Of a stretch of 10,375 bases of DNA, positions 1-5,242 are shown piece after piece. The translations under genes were made by a program, and so were the position numbers. Under the pieces are notes generated by a model. That model was not told the DNA's origin. It ran no database searches and saw only the letters and a program-made list of their open reading frames with translations. The stretch lies in the NCBI GenBank assembly GCA_002307175.1, contig DBTS01000059.1, positions 1-10,375 on the forward strand, read 5' to 3'. This stretch comes from Rhodocyclaceae bacterium UBA1310 (lineage in GTDB: Bacteria; Pseudomonadota; Gammaproteobacteria; Burkholderiales; Rhodocyclaceae). The first letter of the stretch is position 1; each line of letters begins with the position of its first letter.

Positions 1-24
1 ACCCACACAAAAGTCTGAAGGACC
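1..24. repeat. Right-hand terminus of a second copy of the MITE-like element
   Basis: Bases 1-24 match bases 2345-2368, the right end of the complete element further along, at 22 of 24 positions. The 22-base terminal repeat itself is 3-24. The two bases inside the terminus (AC) match the right end of the complete copy and not its left end (GT after reverse complementing), so both copies appear to lie in the same orientation. The rest of this copy is outside the window. It abuts the FAH-family coding sequence exactly where that protein stops looking like its family. Confidence 0.75.
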
Positions 25-299
25 GAAAATTCTTTACGCTTCTCTGCATAGTTCATGCCAACGCAGAAAAGCTTACCCGGATTTTCAATGACCGGCAGGT
101 AGCATAGCTCCTCCTGCGCATAATCCGCAGGCTGATTGGCAAACACAGCCACCGCATCGAGTGCGCCGGCTTCAAGGACTGCCTTCAGATCGGGGAACAT
201 CGCCCCGGCTCTGAGGCCAATATCCACAACGCCGTAATCATTCAAAATGCCATAGCTCTTGCGAGAGCTCTTGGGGAGAAAATAACTGACGAGTTTCAT
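1..299 (-). pseudogene. FAH-family hydrolase/decarboxylase, 5' fragment interrupted by a repeat
   Basis: The ATG at 299 is preceded by a good AGGAG at 306-310. The fragment begins MKLVSYFLPK, and residues 73-89 (NPGKLFCVGMNYAEKRK) are the typical entry into the fumarylacetoacetate hydrolase fold, where family members have PGKI-x-CVGxNY. The family includes acylpyruvate hydrolases, oxaloacetate decarboxylases and oxaloacetate tautomerases, all metal-dependent. The metal ligands would lie further on and are not visible. From residue 92 the frame reads SVLQTFVWV, which is encoded by the terminal repeat at 3-24. The same VLQTFVWV peptide is read from the complete element at 2347-2368. I therefore see about 91 genuine codons followed by mobile-element sequence, so the gene is probably broken. 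It lies 33 bases after ttdB on the same strand, in a likely ttdA-ttdB-FAH operon. A role in handling oxaloacetate made by TtdAB is inference. The remainder may continue beyond the element outside this window. Confidence 0.72.
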
Positions 300-332
300 T
301 TGGATACTCCTGATGCAAGTTTGAGATTCGTC

Positions 333-941
333 TCATTTGATGAATCTGATTTGCTGATTGATCTCTTCGATAATGGGCTGTTTGCGCGCATTGAAACTTG
401 CCTTGTTCTGCTCAAAGAGATTGTTGCCCTTGGTATCGATAGAGATGATCAGTGGCCCAAACTCCCTGACCTTGTTGATCCACAGGGTTTCAGGCATTCC
501 CAGATCGCGCCATTCAGCACCCTCGATGCGCTCCACCTGGGTCGCAGCAGAGACAGCACAGCCGCCGGGGAAAACCGCATGCACAGCCTTGTATTTGCGG
601 CATCCCTCTTCGGTATTCGGGCCCATGCCTCCCTTCCCGACAATAAGCTTGACGCCCGTCTGCTCTATGAACTCCTTTTCAAACTTCTCCATTCGCATAC
701 TGGTAGTCGGGCCAATGGAAATCATCTCGAAACTGCCGTCATCCTTCTCCACCACAATCGGGCCGGCATGAAAGATTGCATTGCCTTTCAGATCTACCGG
801 TATTTCACGCCCGAGTTCGATCAGGCGACGGTGAGCCACATCGCGACAAGTCACCAGGGTGCCATTGAGATAAACGACATCCCCCACGTTGAGGTCTTCG
901 AGGTCTTCATCCCGAATGGGAGTGGTCAGAATCTTTTTCAC
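333..941 (-). CDS. ttdB: L(+)-tartrate dehydratase, beta subunit (class I fumarase C-terminal type)
   Basis: This 202-residue cytoplasmic protein is the beta subunit of the two-subunit iron-sulfur hydro-lyase that converts L-tartrate to oxaloacetate and water. Visible family motifs are TCRDVAHRRL (31-40), IFHAGP (56-61), GPTTSMRME (77-85), GKGGMG (102-107) and FPGGCA (124-129), all typical of the class I fumarase C-terminal domain. The length is close to E. coli TtdB (about 201), and the split gene pair favours tartrate dehydratase over the single-chain FumA/FumB type. The start is GTG at 941. It overlaps the TGA of ttdA as GTGA, so translational coupling is likely; a G-rich stretch upstream (AGGGGG) could serve as Shine-Dalgarno sequence. 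Related two-subunit fumarases of this class exist, so substrate is assigned mainly from the tartrate-type neighbours and size. Confidence 0.9.
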   Translation of the reverse strand: MKKILTTPIRDEDLEDLNVGDVVYLNGTLVTCRDVAHRRLIELGREIPVDLKGNAIFHAGPIVVEKDDGSFEMISIGPTTSMRMEKFEKEFIEQTGVKLIVGKGGMGPNTEEGCRKYKAVHAVFPGGCAVSAATQVERIEGAEWRDLGMPETLWINKVREFGPLIISIDTKGNNLFEQNKASFNARKQPIIEEINQQIRFIK

Positions 942-1837
942 AGCGCAGCCCCCTTGTGCGAGATGATTTCGTAGGAAAGATCGGATTTGAAGCGGATGTT
1001 GCCGCGACGGTGCGCCCAGCAGCCTGTTGAGACGGCAACACCGATGGTTGAAGGGTGGCGTGCAGAGGATTCAATATTCACTCCCATCACAGAAGCCTTT
1101 CCTCCCAGCCCCTGCGGGCCAATGCCTACCTTGTTGAGGCCATCTTCCAGGAGTTTTTCCATCTTGGCGGCATCCGGGTGGGGGTTGCTCGATGAAACCT
1201 CGCGGAACAGCGCCTTTTTGGAAAGCCGTGCGGCTGTCTCCACCGAAGTGGATACACCAATACCAACAAGCAGCGGCGGACAGGCGTTGATACCGTAAGA
1301 CGTGATCACGTCGAAGACAAACTGGTTGACACCTTCGTAGCCCTGGCCTGGCATCAGCACCTTGGCTGCGCCAGGCAAAGAACAGCCGCCGCCAGCCATG
1401 TAAACATCAATCGAGCATTCATCTGAATCAGGTACGATATCCCAATCCATCCATGGGATACGCGAGCCTGTGTTGGTACCGGTATTTTTTTCGGTAAAGG
1501 TTTCCACTGCGTTGTGGCGCAGGGGTGCCTCGCGGGTGGCACGCAGGGTGGCTTCGCGCAGAACACCCTCAAGCTCACCAATGAATGGGAACTTTGCGCC
1601 GCAGGTAATGAAATACTGTATGACTCCGATATCCTGGCAGGAAGGGCGATTCAAACGTGCGGCAGCTTCCTGGTTGTCATGCATTGATTGATATACCACC
1701 TTGGCGAGCGGTTTGTCTTCCCTCGCGGAAAGTTCCTTGAGTTTCGCCTGAACATCGGTAGGCAAATGCTTGCCGACATAGCCGGTGAATTTCGTCATTA
1801 CTTCTGTCAGCCTTTGGGCGGCTTCCTGTTTTTCCAC
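938..1837 (-). CDS. ttdA: L(+)-tartrate dehydratase, alpha subunit (4Fe-4S class I fumarase type)
   Basis: This 299-residue subunit carries the iron-sulfur cluster of the L-tartrate dehydratase. Three cysteines in the conserved family contexts are present: C67 (CQD), C186 (NACPP) and C273 (TGCWAHRR). They lie at the spacing expected for the 4Fe-4S ligands of the class I fumarase/TtdA family. The glycine-rich GGGCSLPGAAK (149-159), the GIGVSTSVETAARLSKKAL stretch (192-210) and the GPQGLGG loop (240-246) are also characteristic. Length is close to E. coli TtdA (about 303). The start is GTG at 1837, with a strong AGGAG at 1844-1848 spaced six bases away. It is the first gene of the leftward unit ttdA-ttdB-FAH. 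Clusters of this type are oxygen sensitive. Fumarase or another hydroxy-dicarboxylate dehydratase activity cannot be excluded by sequence, but the surrounding ttuC/ttuD-like genes make tartrate the best reading. Confidence 0.9.
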   Translation of the reverse strand: MEKQEAAQRLTEVMTKFTGYVGKHLPTDVQAKLKELSAREDKPLAKVVYQSMHDNQEAAARLNRPSCQDIGVIQYFITCGAKFPFIGELEGVLREATLRATREAPLRHNAVETFTEKNTGTNTGSRIPWMDWDIVPDSDECSIDVYMAGGGCSLPGAAKVLMPGQGYEGVNQFVFDVITSYGINACPPLLVGIGVSTSVETAARLSKKALFREVSSSNPHPDAAKMEKLLEDGLNKVGIGPQGLGGKASVMGVNIESSARHPSTIGVAVSTGCWAHRRGNIRFKSDLSYEIISHKGAAL

Positions 1838-1859
1838 GTGTGTCTCCTGTTCCAGTCAA

Positions 1860-1912
1860 ACATCGGGTTCCGACAGTTCTGATATTTAGCGCACAACATC
1901 GAAACCCGATGT
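1860..1912. promoter_or_regulatory. Long inverted repeat in the ttdA leader/promoter region
   Basis: ACATCGGGTT (1860-1869) and AACCCGATGT (1903-1912) are perfect 10-base inverted repeats with a 33-base spacer. A further ACATCG lies at 1896-1901. The proximal arm is only 22 bases before the ttdA GTG and about 12 bases before its Shine-Dalgarno sequence. If transcribed, the arms would form a stem closing a 33-base loop in the 5' leader; alternatively they are paired operator half-sites. Sequence alone does not distinguish these. Confidence 0.45.
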
Positions 1913-1957
1913 CATTAACGCTTCATTTCGATGCCATCACTCTCTGGTAGAAATAGT

Positions 1958-1978
1958 AATGTCTGAATCAGGGACATT
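1958..1978. promoter_or_regulatory. Operator-like inverted repeat upstream of ttdA
   Basis: AATGTC (1958-1963) and GACATT (1973-1978) form a perfect 6-base dyad with nine bases between them, about 120 bases before the ttdA start. The spacing and AT content suit a dimeric transcription factor site. No clear promoter hexamers could be chosen nearby, so the regulator is not assigned. The rest of 1913-2092 is AT-rich and holds nothing else I can name. Confidence 0.35.
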
Positions 1979-2092
1979 CATTACAGCAGATTATTTCATT
2001 CTTTCCCCCAGATTAATAATCCCCACATCGGAAGCGATTCAATGAATTTTCTTTGCATAAACCGACAAACGCTTTGATGGGCCTATAAAAAA

Positions 2093-2368
2093 GGTCTTTC
2101 AGACTTTCGTGTGGACAAGCAGTACGCTTCGCGCATCACACCGCAGCGAACGAAGTGAAGTGAAAGGGCGAAAATGCGTCGTAACAAAGCGTTGGGAAAC
2201 GCCTGCGGCTTTCCCAACCTCTGCCATTGGCCTAGCGTGCCGGTTTGCGTAGGACGCCGACAGGGAACAATGGAACGTAGCGCAATTGCGCCGGTCAAGC
2301 CTCCGCCCGGAGGGCGCAAACCAGGATCGGCACGCCAAACATTAACCCACACGAAAGTCTGAAGAACC
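2093..2368. mobile_element. MITE-like element with 22-bp terminal inverted repeats
   Basis: The element spans 276 bases. Its left end 2093-2114 and right end 2347-2368 are inverted repeats agreeing at 20 of 22 positions, with a perfect core of 17 (TTCAGACTTTCGTGTGG and its complement). The interior is highly structured: a hairpin at 2192-2217 (TTGGGAAA and TTTCCCAA around GCC/GGC), the 12-base palindrome GCGCAATTGCGC at 2280-2291, and GCGTGCCG/GTTTGCG blocks near 2235-2250 that recur inverted near 2317-2337. Frames of up to 95 codons cross it on the minus strand, but they read through the repeat ends and resemble no protein I know, so I treat it as non-coding. There is no transposase, so any movement would need an enzyme supplied elsewhere. 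Runs of A lie just outside both ends (2087-2092 and 2369-2375) and may be a target duplication, although a chance match in low-complexity sequence is possible. A second terminus is at 1-24. Confidence 0.72.
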
Positions 2369-2395
2369 AAAAAAAGGGGCGCTGCGGCGCCCCTT
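2369..2395 (-). terminator. Intrinsic terminator of the MFS transporter gene
   Basis: The stem is GGGGCGC (2376-2382) with GCGCCCC (2387-2393) around a 4-base loop, extended by two A-T pairs. On the minus strand it is followed by a run of seven U (2369-2375). It lies 26 bases after the stop of the transporter gene, which it serves. The MITE-like element begins immediately beyond the U-tract. Confidence 0.9.
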
Positions 2396-2420
2396 GCAAA
2401 ACTTACTCTCAGACAGCCGG

Positions 2421-3788
2421 CTATTTGAATAATTTCAGCTGCACCCGTTCAATCTTGCCTGCCAGAAAGACAAAACTGAAGATTGCCCCAAGTGCGGCAA
2501 GCGCCACGAACACCAGTGCTCCATCGAACGACCCAGTGGTGGCTACGATGTAGCCGATCACGATGGGTGTGACGATCCCGGCCATGTTGCCGGCAATATT
2601 GCACAGGCTCCCACACAGCCCCACGATTTCCCTGGGTGCTGCATCAGTCACGACAGCCCAGCCTTGCGCGCCTACGCCCTTGCCAAAAAAGGCCAGCGAG
2701 AGAAATGCCACGACGCCGGCAGTGCTATCCACGAAAATACAGCCCAGGATTGTCATTGCGAGCAGCATGCCGATCACGATCGGCGTTTTGCGTGCGACAG
2801 ACAGTGAGCACTGCTTGCGCACCAGGTAGTCGGAGAGCACACCACCAATGATGCCGCCAAGAAAACCGCTGATGGCAGGTACCGTGGCCAGGAACCCGAC
2901 TTTGACCAGCGGAAGATGGCGGGCCTGCGCCAGATAGATTGGAAACCAGGTGGTAAAGAACCAGATCAGCACATTCACAAAAAATTGCCCAAGCATGATG
3001 CCCAGCACCAGACGGTTCGTGAGCAACTGTTTGAGACAGGGCCACATTGGAAGCCCCTGTTTGGATTCACGGACGCCACTTTCATCAATTGCACCACCGC
3101 TGGTAATGAGTTCCAGTTCTGCCGGGCTGATTTTCGGATGCTTGCGCGGACTATGCAAAACAAATGGCACGACCAATGCCAGGGCAACACCAAGCGCTCC
3201 CATGAACCAATAGACTGCCTGCCAGCCCACATTCTGCGATATCCAGCTCATGATCGGCAGAAACAGCACCAGCGCAAAATACTGGGCCGAAGTAAATATC
3301 GCCGCAGCAGTACCACGTTCCTTGTTCGGGAACCAGGCTGACACAATTCGTGCATTGGCCGGAAAAGATGGCGACTCACACAGAGAGAGCAGAAACACGA
3401 GCATGAAGATGCTGGGAGTGGCGATGCTCTCCAGAAACCCTGCCATACCGATGAGTAAAGTGCAGAACGACCACAAACAGAAGCTGCCGATATACACACG
3501 TTTGTAGCCAAAGCGGTCGAGCAGCCAACCGCCAGGAAGCTGACCGAGCACATAGGCCCAGCCAAAAGTGGACATGAGATAGCCGAGGTGGGTCATGTTC
3601 AGCCCCAGCGAATCCATCATTTTGGGCCCGGCAATCGAGAAGATGGCACGATCGGCATAGTTGATGGAGCCGACCAGGAACAACAAACCGATGATTACAT
3701 ACCGGATATGGGTACGCTTGGTGCCTGCCACTTCAGCGGGCACCGCCGGAATGACTCCGGCATTGGCAATCTGGGAATATGAATTCAT
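2421..3788 (-). CDS. MFS transporter, ACS (anion:cation symporter) family, probable tartrate/dicarboxylate importer
   Basis: From the ATG at 3788 this is a 455-residue inner-membrane protein with the hydrophobic profile of a 12-helix major facilitator. SINYADRAIFSIAGP (41-55) and FGWAYVLGQLPGGWLLDRFGYKRVY (75-99) closely follow the glucarate/galactarate-type branch of the ACS family, with the MFS motif A (GGWLLDRFGYKR) after helix 2. A hydrophilic central loop contains the SPAELELI segment common in this branch. The frame is open for 27 more codons upstream (to 3869), but that peptide is cysteine- and methionine-rich and unlike the family N-terminus. I therefore chose the start at 3788, although its Shine-Dalgarno sequence is weak. 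It has its own terminator and a regulatory region of nearly 400 bases. The substrate, tartrate or a close relative, is inferred from the neighbours; A. vitis TtuB is a comparable MFS tartrate transporter. Confidence 0.87.
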   Translation of the reverse strand: MNSYSQIANAGVIPAVPAEVAGTKRTHIRYVIIGLLFLVGSINYADRAIFSIAGPKMMDSLGLNMTHLGYLMSTFGWAYVLGQLPGGWLLDRFGYKRVYIGSFCLWSFCTLLIGMAGFLESIATPSIFMLVFLLSLCESPSFPANARIVSAWFPNKERGTAAAIFTSAQYFALVLFLPIMSWISQNVGWQAVYWFMGALGVALALVVPFVLHSPRKHPKISPAELELITSGGAIDESGVRESKQGLPMWPCLKQLLTNRLVLGIMLGQFFVNVLIWFFTTWFPIYLAQARHLPLVKVGFLATVPAISGFLGGIIGGVLSDYLVRKQCSLSVARKTPIVIGMLLAMTILGCIFVDSTAGVVAFLSLAFFGKGVGAQGWAVVTDAAPREIVGLCGSLCNIAGNMAGIVTPIVIGYIVATTGSFDGALVFVALAALGAIFSFVFLAGKIERVQLKLFK

Positions 3789-4093
3789 GTGCTTACGTTG
3801 TCTCATCGTAGCTGCCGGCATGCATGCTACCGGCCAAATAGCGAAGAGCCGCCAATGCCCCACCACCAACGCGCCCGAGAACTGCTACGCAGGCGGGCAG
3901 GCACTATCGCTCTTCCCCTCCTCCTGAAACCTTCGGCGCCGGTTACCTGCTTCTCTGGCTGGTTCGTCGGAGTCTGAAGATGAAAGCGATATTAATGAGA
4001 CTATTAATGATATTAATTCACTGATATTTATTTCATTATTTCCATATGGTTAATAGTGGCAATTCTCGTCGCCCCAAGCACTGTGCCCAAACG
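3789..4093. other. Gene-free region upstream of the transporter gene
   Basis: About 300 bases with no convincing gene. Next to the transporter start there is a small imperfect dyad (GTAGC 3808-3812 and GCTAC 3826-3830, enclosing GCCGGC and ATGCAT palindromes). From about 3840 to 3980 the sequence is GC-rich with no feature I recognise. From 3990 to 4050 it becomes very AT-rich and carries the ATTAAT cluster described separately. If the promoter lies in that AT-rich part, the transporter mRNA would have a leader of roughly 200 bases. Confidence 0.5.
3991..4019. promoter_or_regulatory. ATTAAT repeat cluster, candidate LysR-regulator site for the transporter gene
   Basis: ATTAAT occurs at 3991-3996, 4003-4008 and 4012-4017. 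The last two, with a 3-base gap, form a 15-base dyad that contains the T-N11-A pattern typical of LysR-family sites. Read on the minus strand the cluster starts GAATTAAT, which also occurs at 5119-5126 in the lysR/ttuC intergenic region. Control by the neighbouring LysR protein is inference, and AT-rich promoters often contain such words by chance. Confidence 0.35.
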
Positions 4094-4120
4094 AAAAAAA
4101 GCCGCCTGAAAAGGGCGGCT
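4094..4120 (-). terminator. Intrinsic terminator of the lysR gene
   Basis: AGCCGCC (4100-4106) and GGCGGCT (4114-4120) form a perfect 7-base stem with a 7-base loop, followed on the minus strand by a run of U (4094-4100). It lies about 60 bases after the lysR stop and separates lysR from the transporter gene. Confidence 0.9.
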
Positions 4121-4181
4121 CAGATGGAAACAGAGGAGTTCTGCTGGTCCAATGGCGCAGCCGTCAAGGATTGGTGAGCAA

Positions 4182-5105
4182 TCACCAGACGGTCTCGGTG
4201 CCGGCTCCGGCATCCTGCTGCTGACGGAATTGTGCTGTCAGAAAATCGATGAAAGTGGTGACTTTGGCAGAGAGGTTGTGCCGCTCTGGATAGACTGCAT
4301 AAATATCTGCCGGAGGCAGCTCATAGTCATCCAGCAGCCTCACGAGACGGCCACTACGCAGATATTTGGCAATATCCCACTCTGCGCGCATGAGCACACC
4401 ATGCCCGTCGAGTGCCCAGTTCAGCACCACTTCACCATCATTGCTACTGAGCGATCCGCGCACCTTGACGGTTTCATGGGTGCGCCCTCTGGAAAAACGC
4501 CACATGCCAAATGCTGAATCGTTCTGCCGCAGCACAAGGCAATTATGCTGGGCCAGATCAGCAGGTACCTCGGGGGCTGCGTGCTGTTTCAGATAGAGTG
4601 GCGACGCACATAAAAGCCGGCGGTTCGGTGCAATCTTGCGAGCCAGGATGCGGCCATCCGAAGGTTCGCCAAAGCGCACTGCTACATCGAATTCGCCCTC
4701 ACTGAAACTTTGCGCACGATCATAGAGCATCAGCTGGACATCCACTTCCGGATACTGGCGTATGAATGCCGAGACCAGAGGCGTGAGATGGGTACGCCCG
4801 AATCCGAGTGTCGCGCTCACGCGCAGCAATCCCTTTGGCGTCACCCGGCTGCTTGAGACAAGCTGCTCCATCTCCTCGACCTCGGCCAGGATGCGCCGGG
4901 CATGTGCTAGATAGACCTCTCCCTCGTTGGTCAGACTGATGCGCCGTGTCGTGCGATTAAGCAGCCGTACGCCAAGGCGTGCTTCCATCTGCGCCAGTCG
5001 CTTGGTCACGGCTGGCGGCGTCAGATCCAGTTCGCGCGCTGCTGCCGCCAGACTGCCTGTCTTCACCAGGAGGGAAAAGAATTCCAGTTCCGAGAGTGAG
5101 TTCAT
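4182..5105 (-). CDS. LysR-family transcriptional regulator of the tartrate genes
   Basis: This 307-residue protein has the standard LysR layout. The N-terminal winged helix-turn-helix (about 3-62) includes GSLAAAARELDLTPPAVTKRLAQMEARLGVRLLNRTTRR, followed by a linker helix (about 63-90) and a two-lobed effector-binding domain that starts near GLLRVSATLGFGR (92-104). The VTKRLAQMEARLGV form of the recognition helix and the AVRFGEPSDGRILARK stretch in the effector domain are typical of the group that includes E. coli DmlR. DmlR is encoded divergently from the D-malate dehydrogenase gene dmlA, the same arrangement as here with the ttuC-like gene. The start is ATG at 5105 with an AGG six bases upstream. 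A dyad at 5119-5147 lies just upstream, so autoregulation is likely. Proteins of this family usually bind a pathway intermediate; the effector (tartrate, malate or a product) cannot be read from the sequence. Confidence 0.9.
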   Translation of the reverse strand: MNSLSELEFFSLLVKTGSLAAAARELDLTPPAVTKRLAQMEARLGVRLLNRTTRRISLTNEGEVYLAHARRILAEVEEMEQLVSSSRVTPKGLLRVSATLGFGRTHLTPLVSAFIRQYPEVDVQLMLYDRAQSFSEGEFDVAVRFGEPSDGRILARKIAPNRRLLCASPLYLKQHAAPEVPADLAQHNCLVLRQNDSAFGMWRFSRGRTHETVKVRGSLSSNDGEVVLNWALDGHGVLMRAEWDIAKYLRSGRLVRLLDDYELPPADIYAVYPERHNLSAKVTTFIDFLTAQFRQQQDAGAGTETVW

Positions 5106-5118
5106 TATTAACCTGAAG

Positions 5119-5147
5119 GAATTAATGTATTGAGTTTCCGTTAATTC
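5119..5147. promoter_or_regulatory. Candidate LysR operator in the divergent lysR-ttuC promoter region
   Basis: GAATTAA (5119-5125) and TTAATTC (5141-5147) are a perfect 7-base inverted repeat with a 15-base spacer. The site begins 14 bases upstream of the lysR start and ends about 95 bases before ttuC. That position would let a LysR protein repress its own gene and activate the divergent one. A weak candidate minus-10 element for ttuC (TATACA, 5160-5165) lies just downstream; no good minus-35 is seen, as is common for activator-dependent promoters. Confidence 0.5.
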
Positions 5148-5171
5148 TTATCTTTCGCTTATACATTACAT

Positions 5172-5240
5172 TTTGCTCCAGAGAGAAGCAATCAGGCTTC
5201 TCCTGCATTTTCAATCCCACGACAACAAACGAGGAGCAAA
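5172..5240 (+). promoter_or_regulatory. ttuC leader able to pair with its own ribosome-binding site
   Basis: TTTGCTCC (5172-5179) is exactly complementary to GGAGCAAA (5233-5240). The latter contains most of the ttuC Shine-Dalgarno sequence GAGGAG (5231-5236). Nested inside is a perfect 7-base hairpin, GAGAAGC (5183-5189) and GCTTCTC (5196-5202), with a 6-base loop. If transcription starts near 5172, as the weak TATACA at 5160-5165 would suggest, the mRNA could fold so that ribosome access is reduced. Regulation through this fold is inference. Confidence 0.4.
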
Positions 5241-5242
5241 CC

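Noticed and set aside
300..974. A 224-codon open frame on the plus strand opposite ttdB
   Set aside because: It is antisense to ttdB, whose family motifs are unmistakable; the antisense protein has no recognisable features.
333..1837. Reading ttdA/ttdB as a fumarase
   Set aside because: Single-chain FumA/FumB proteins are about 550 residues. The split subunits with TtdA/TtdB-like lengths and tartrate-type neighbours favour tartrate dehydratase, although two-subunit fumarases exist.
2083..2370. A 95-codon minus-strand frame, and shorter frames, inside the MITE-like element
   Set aside because: The frame begins and ends in the terminal repeats, lacks a ribosome-binding site and resembles no family. 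Low-complexity reading of a structured repeat explains it.
3789..3869. Upstream ATG giving 27 extra residues on the transporter
   Set aside because: The extra peptide does not fit the ACS-family N-terminus, while the ATG at 3788 gives the usual short cytoplasmic start. The upstream ATG has no ribosome-binding site.
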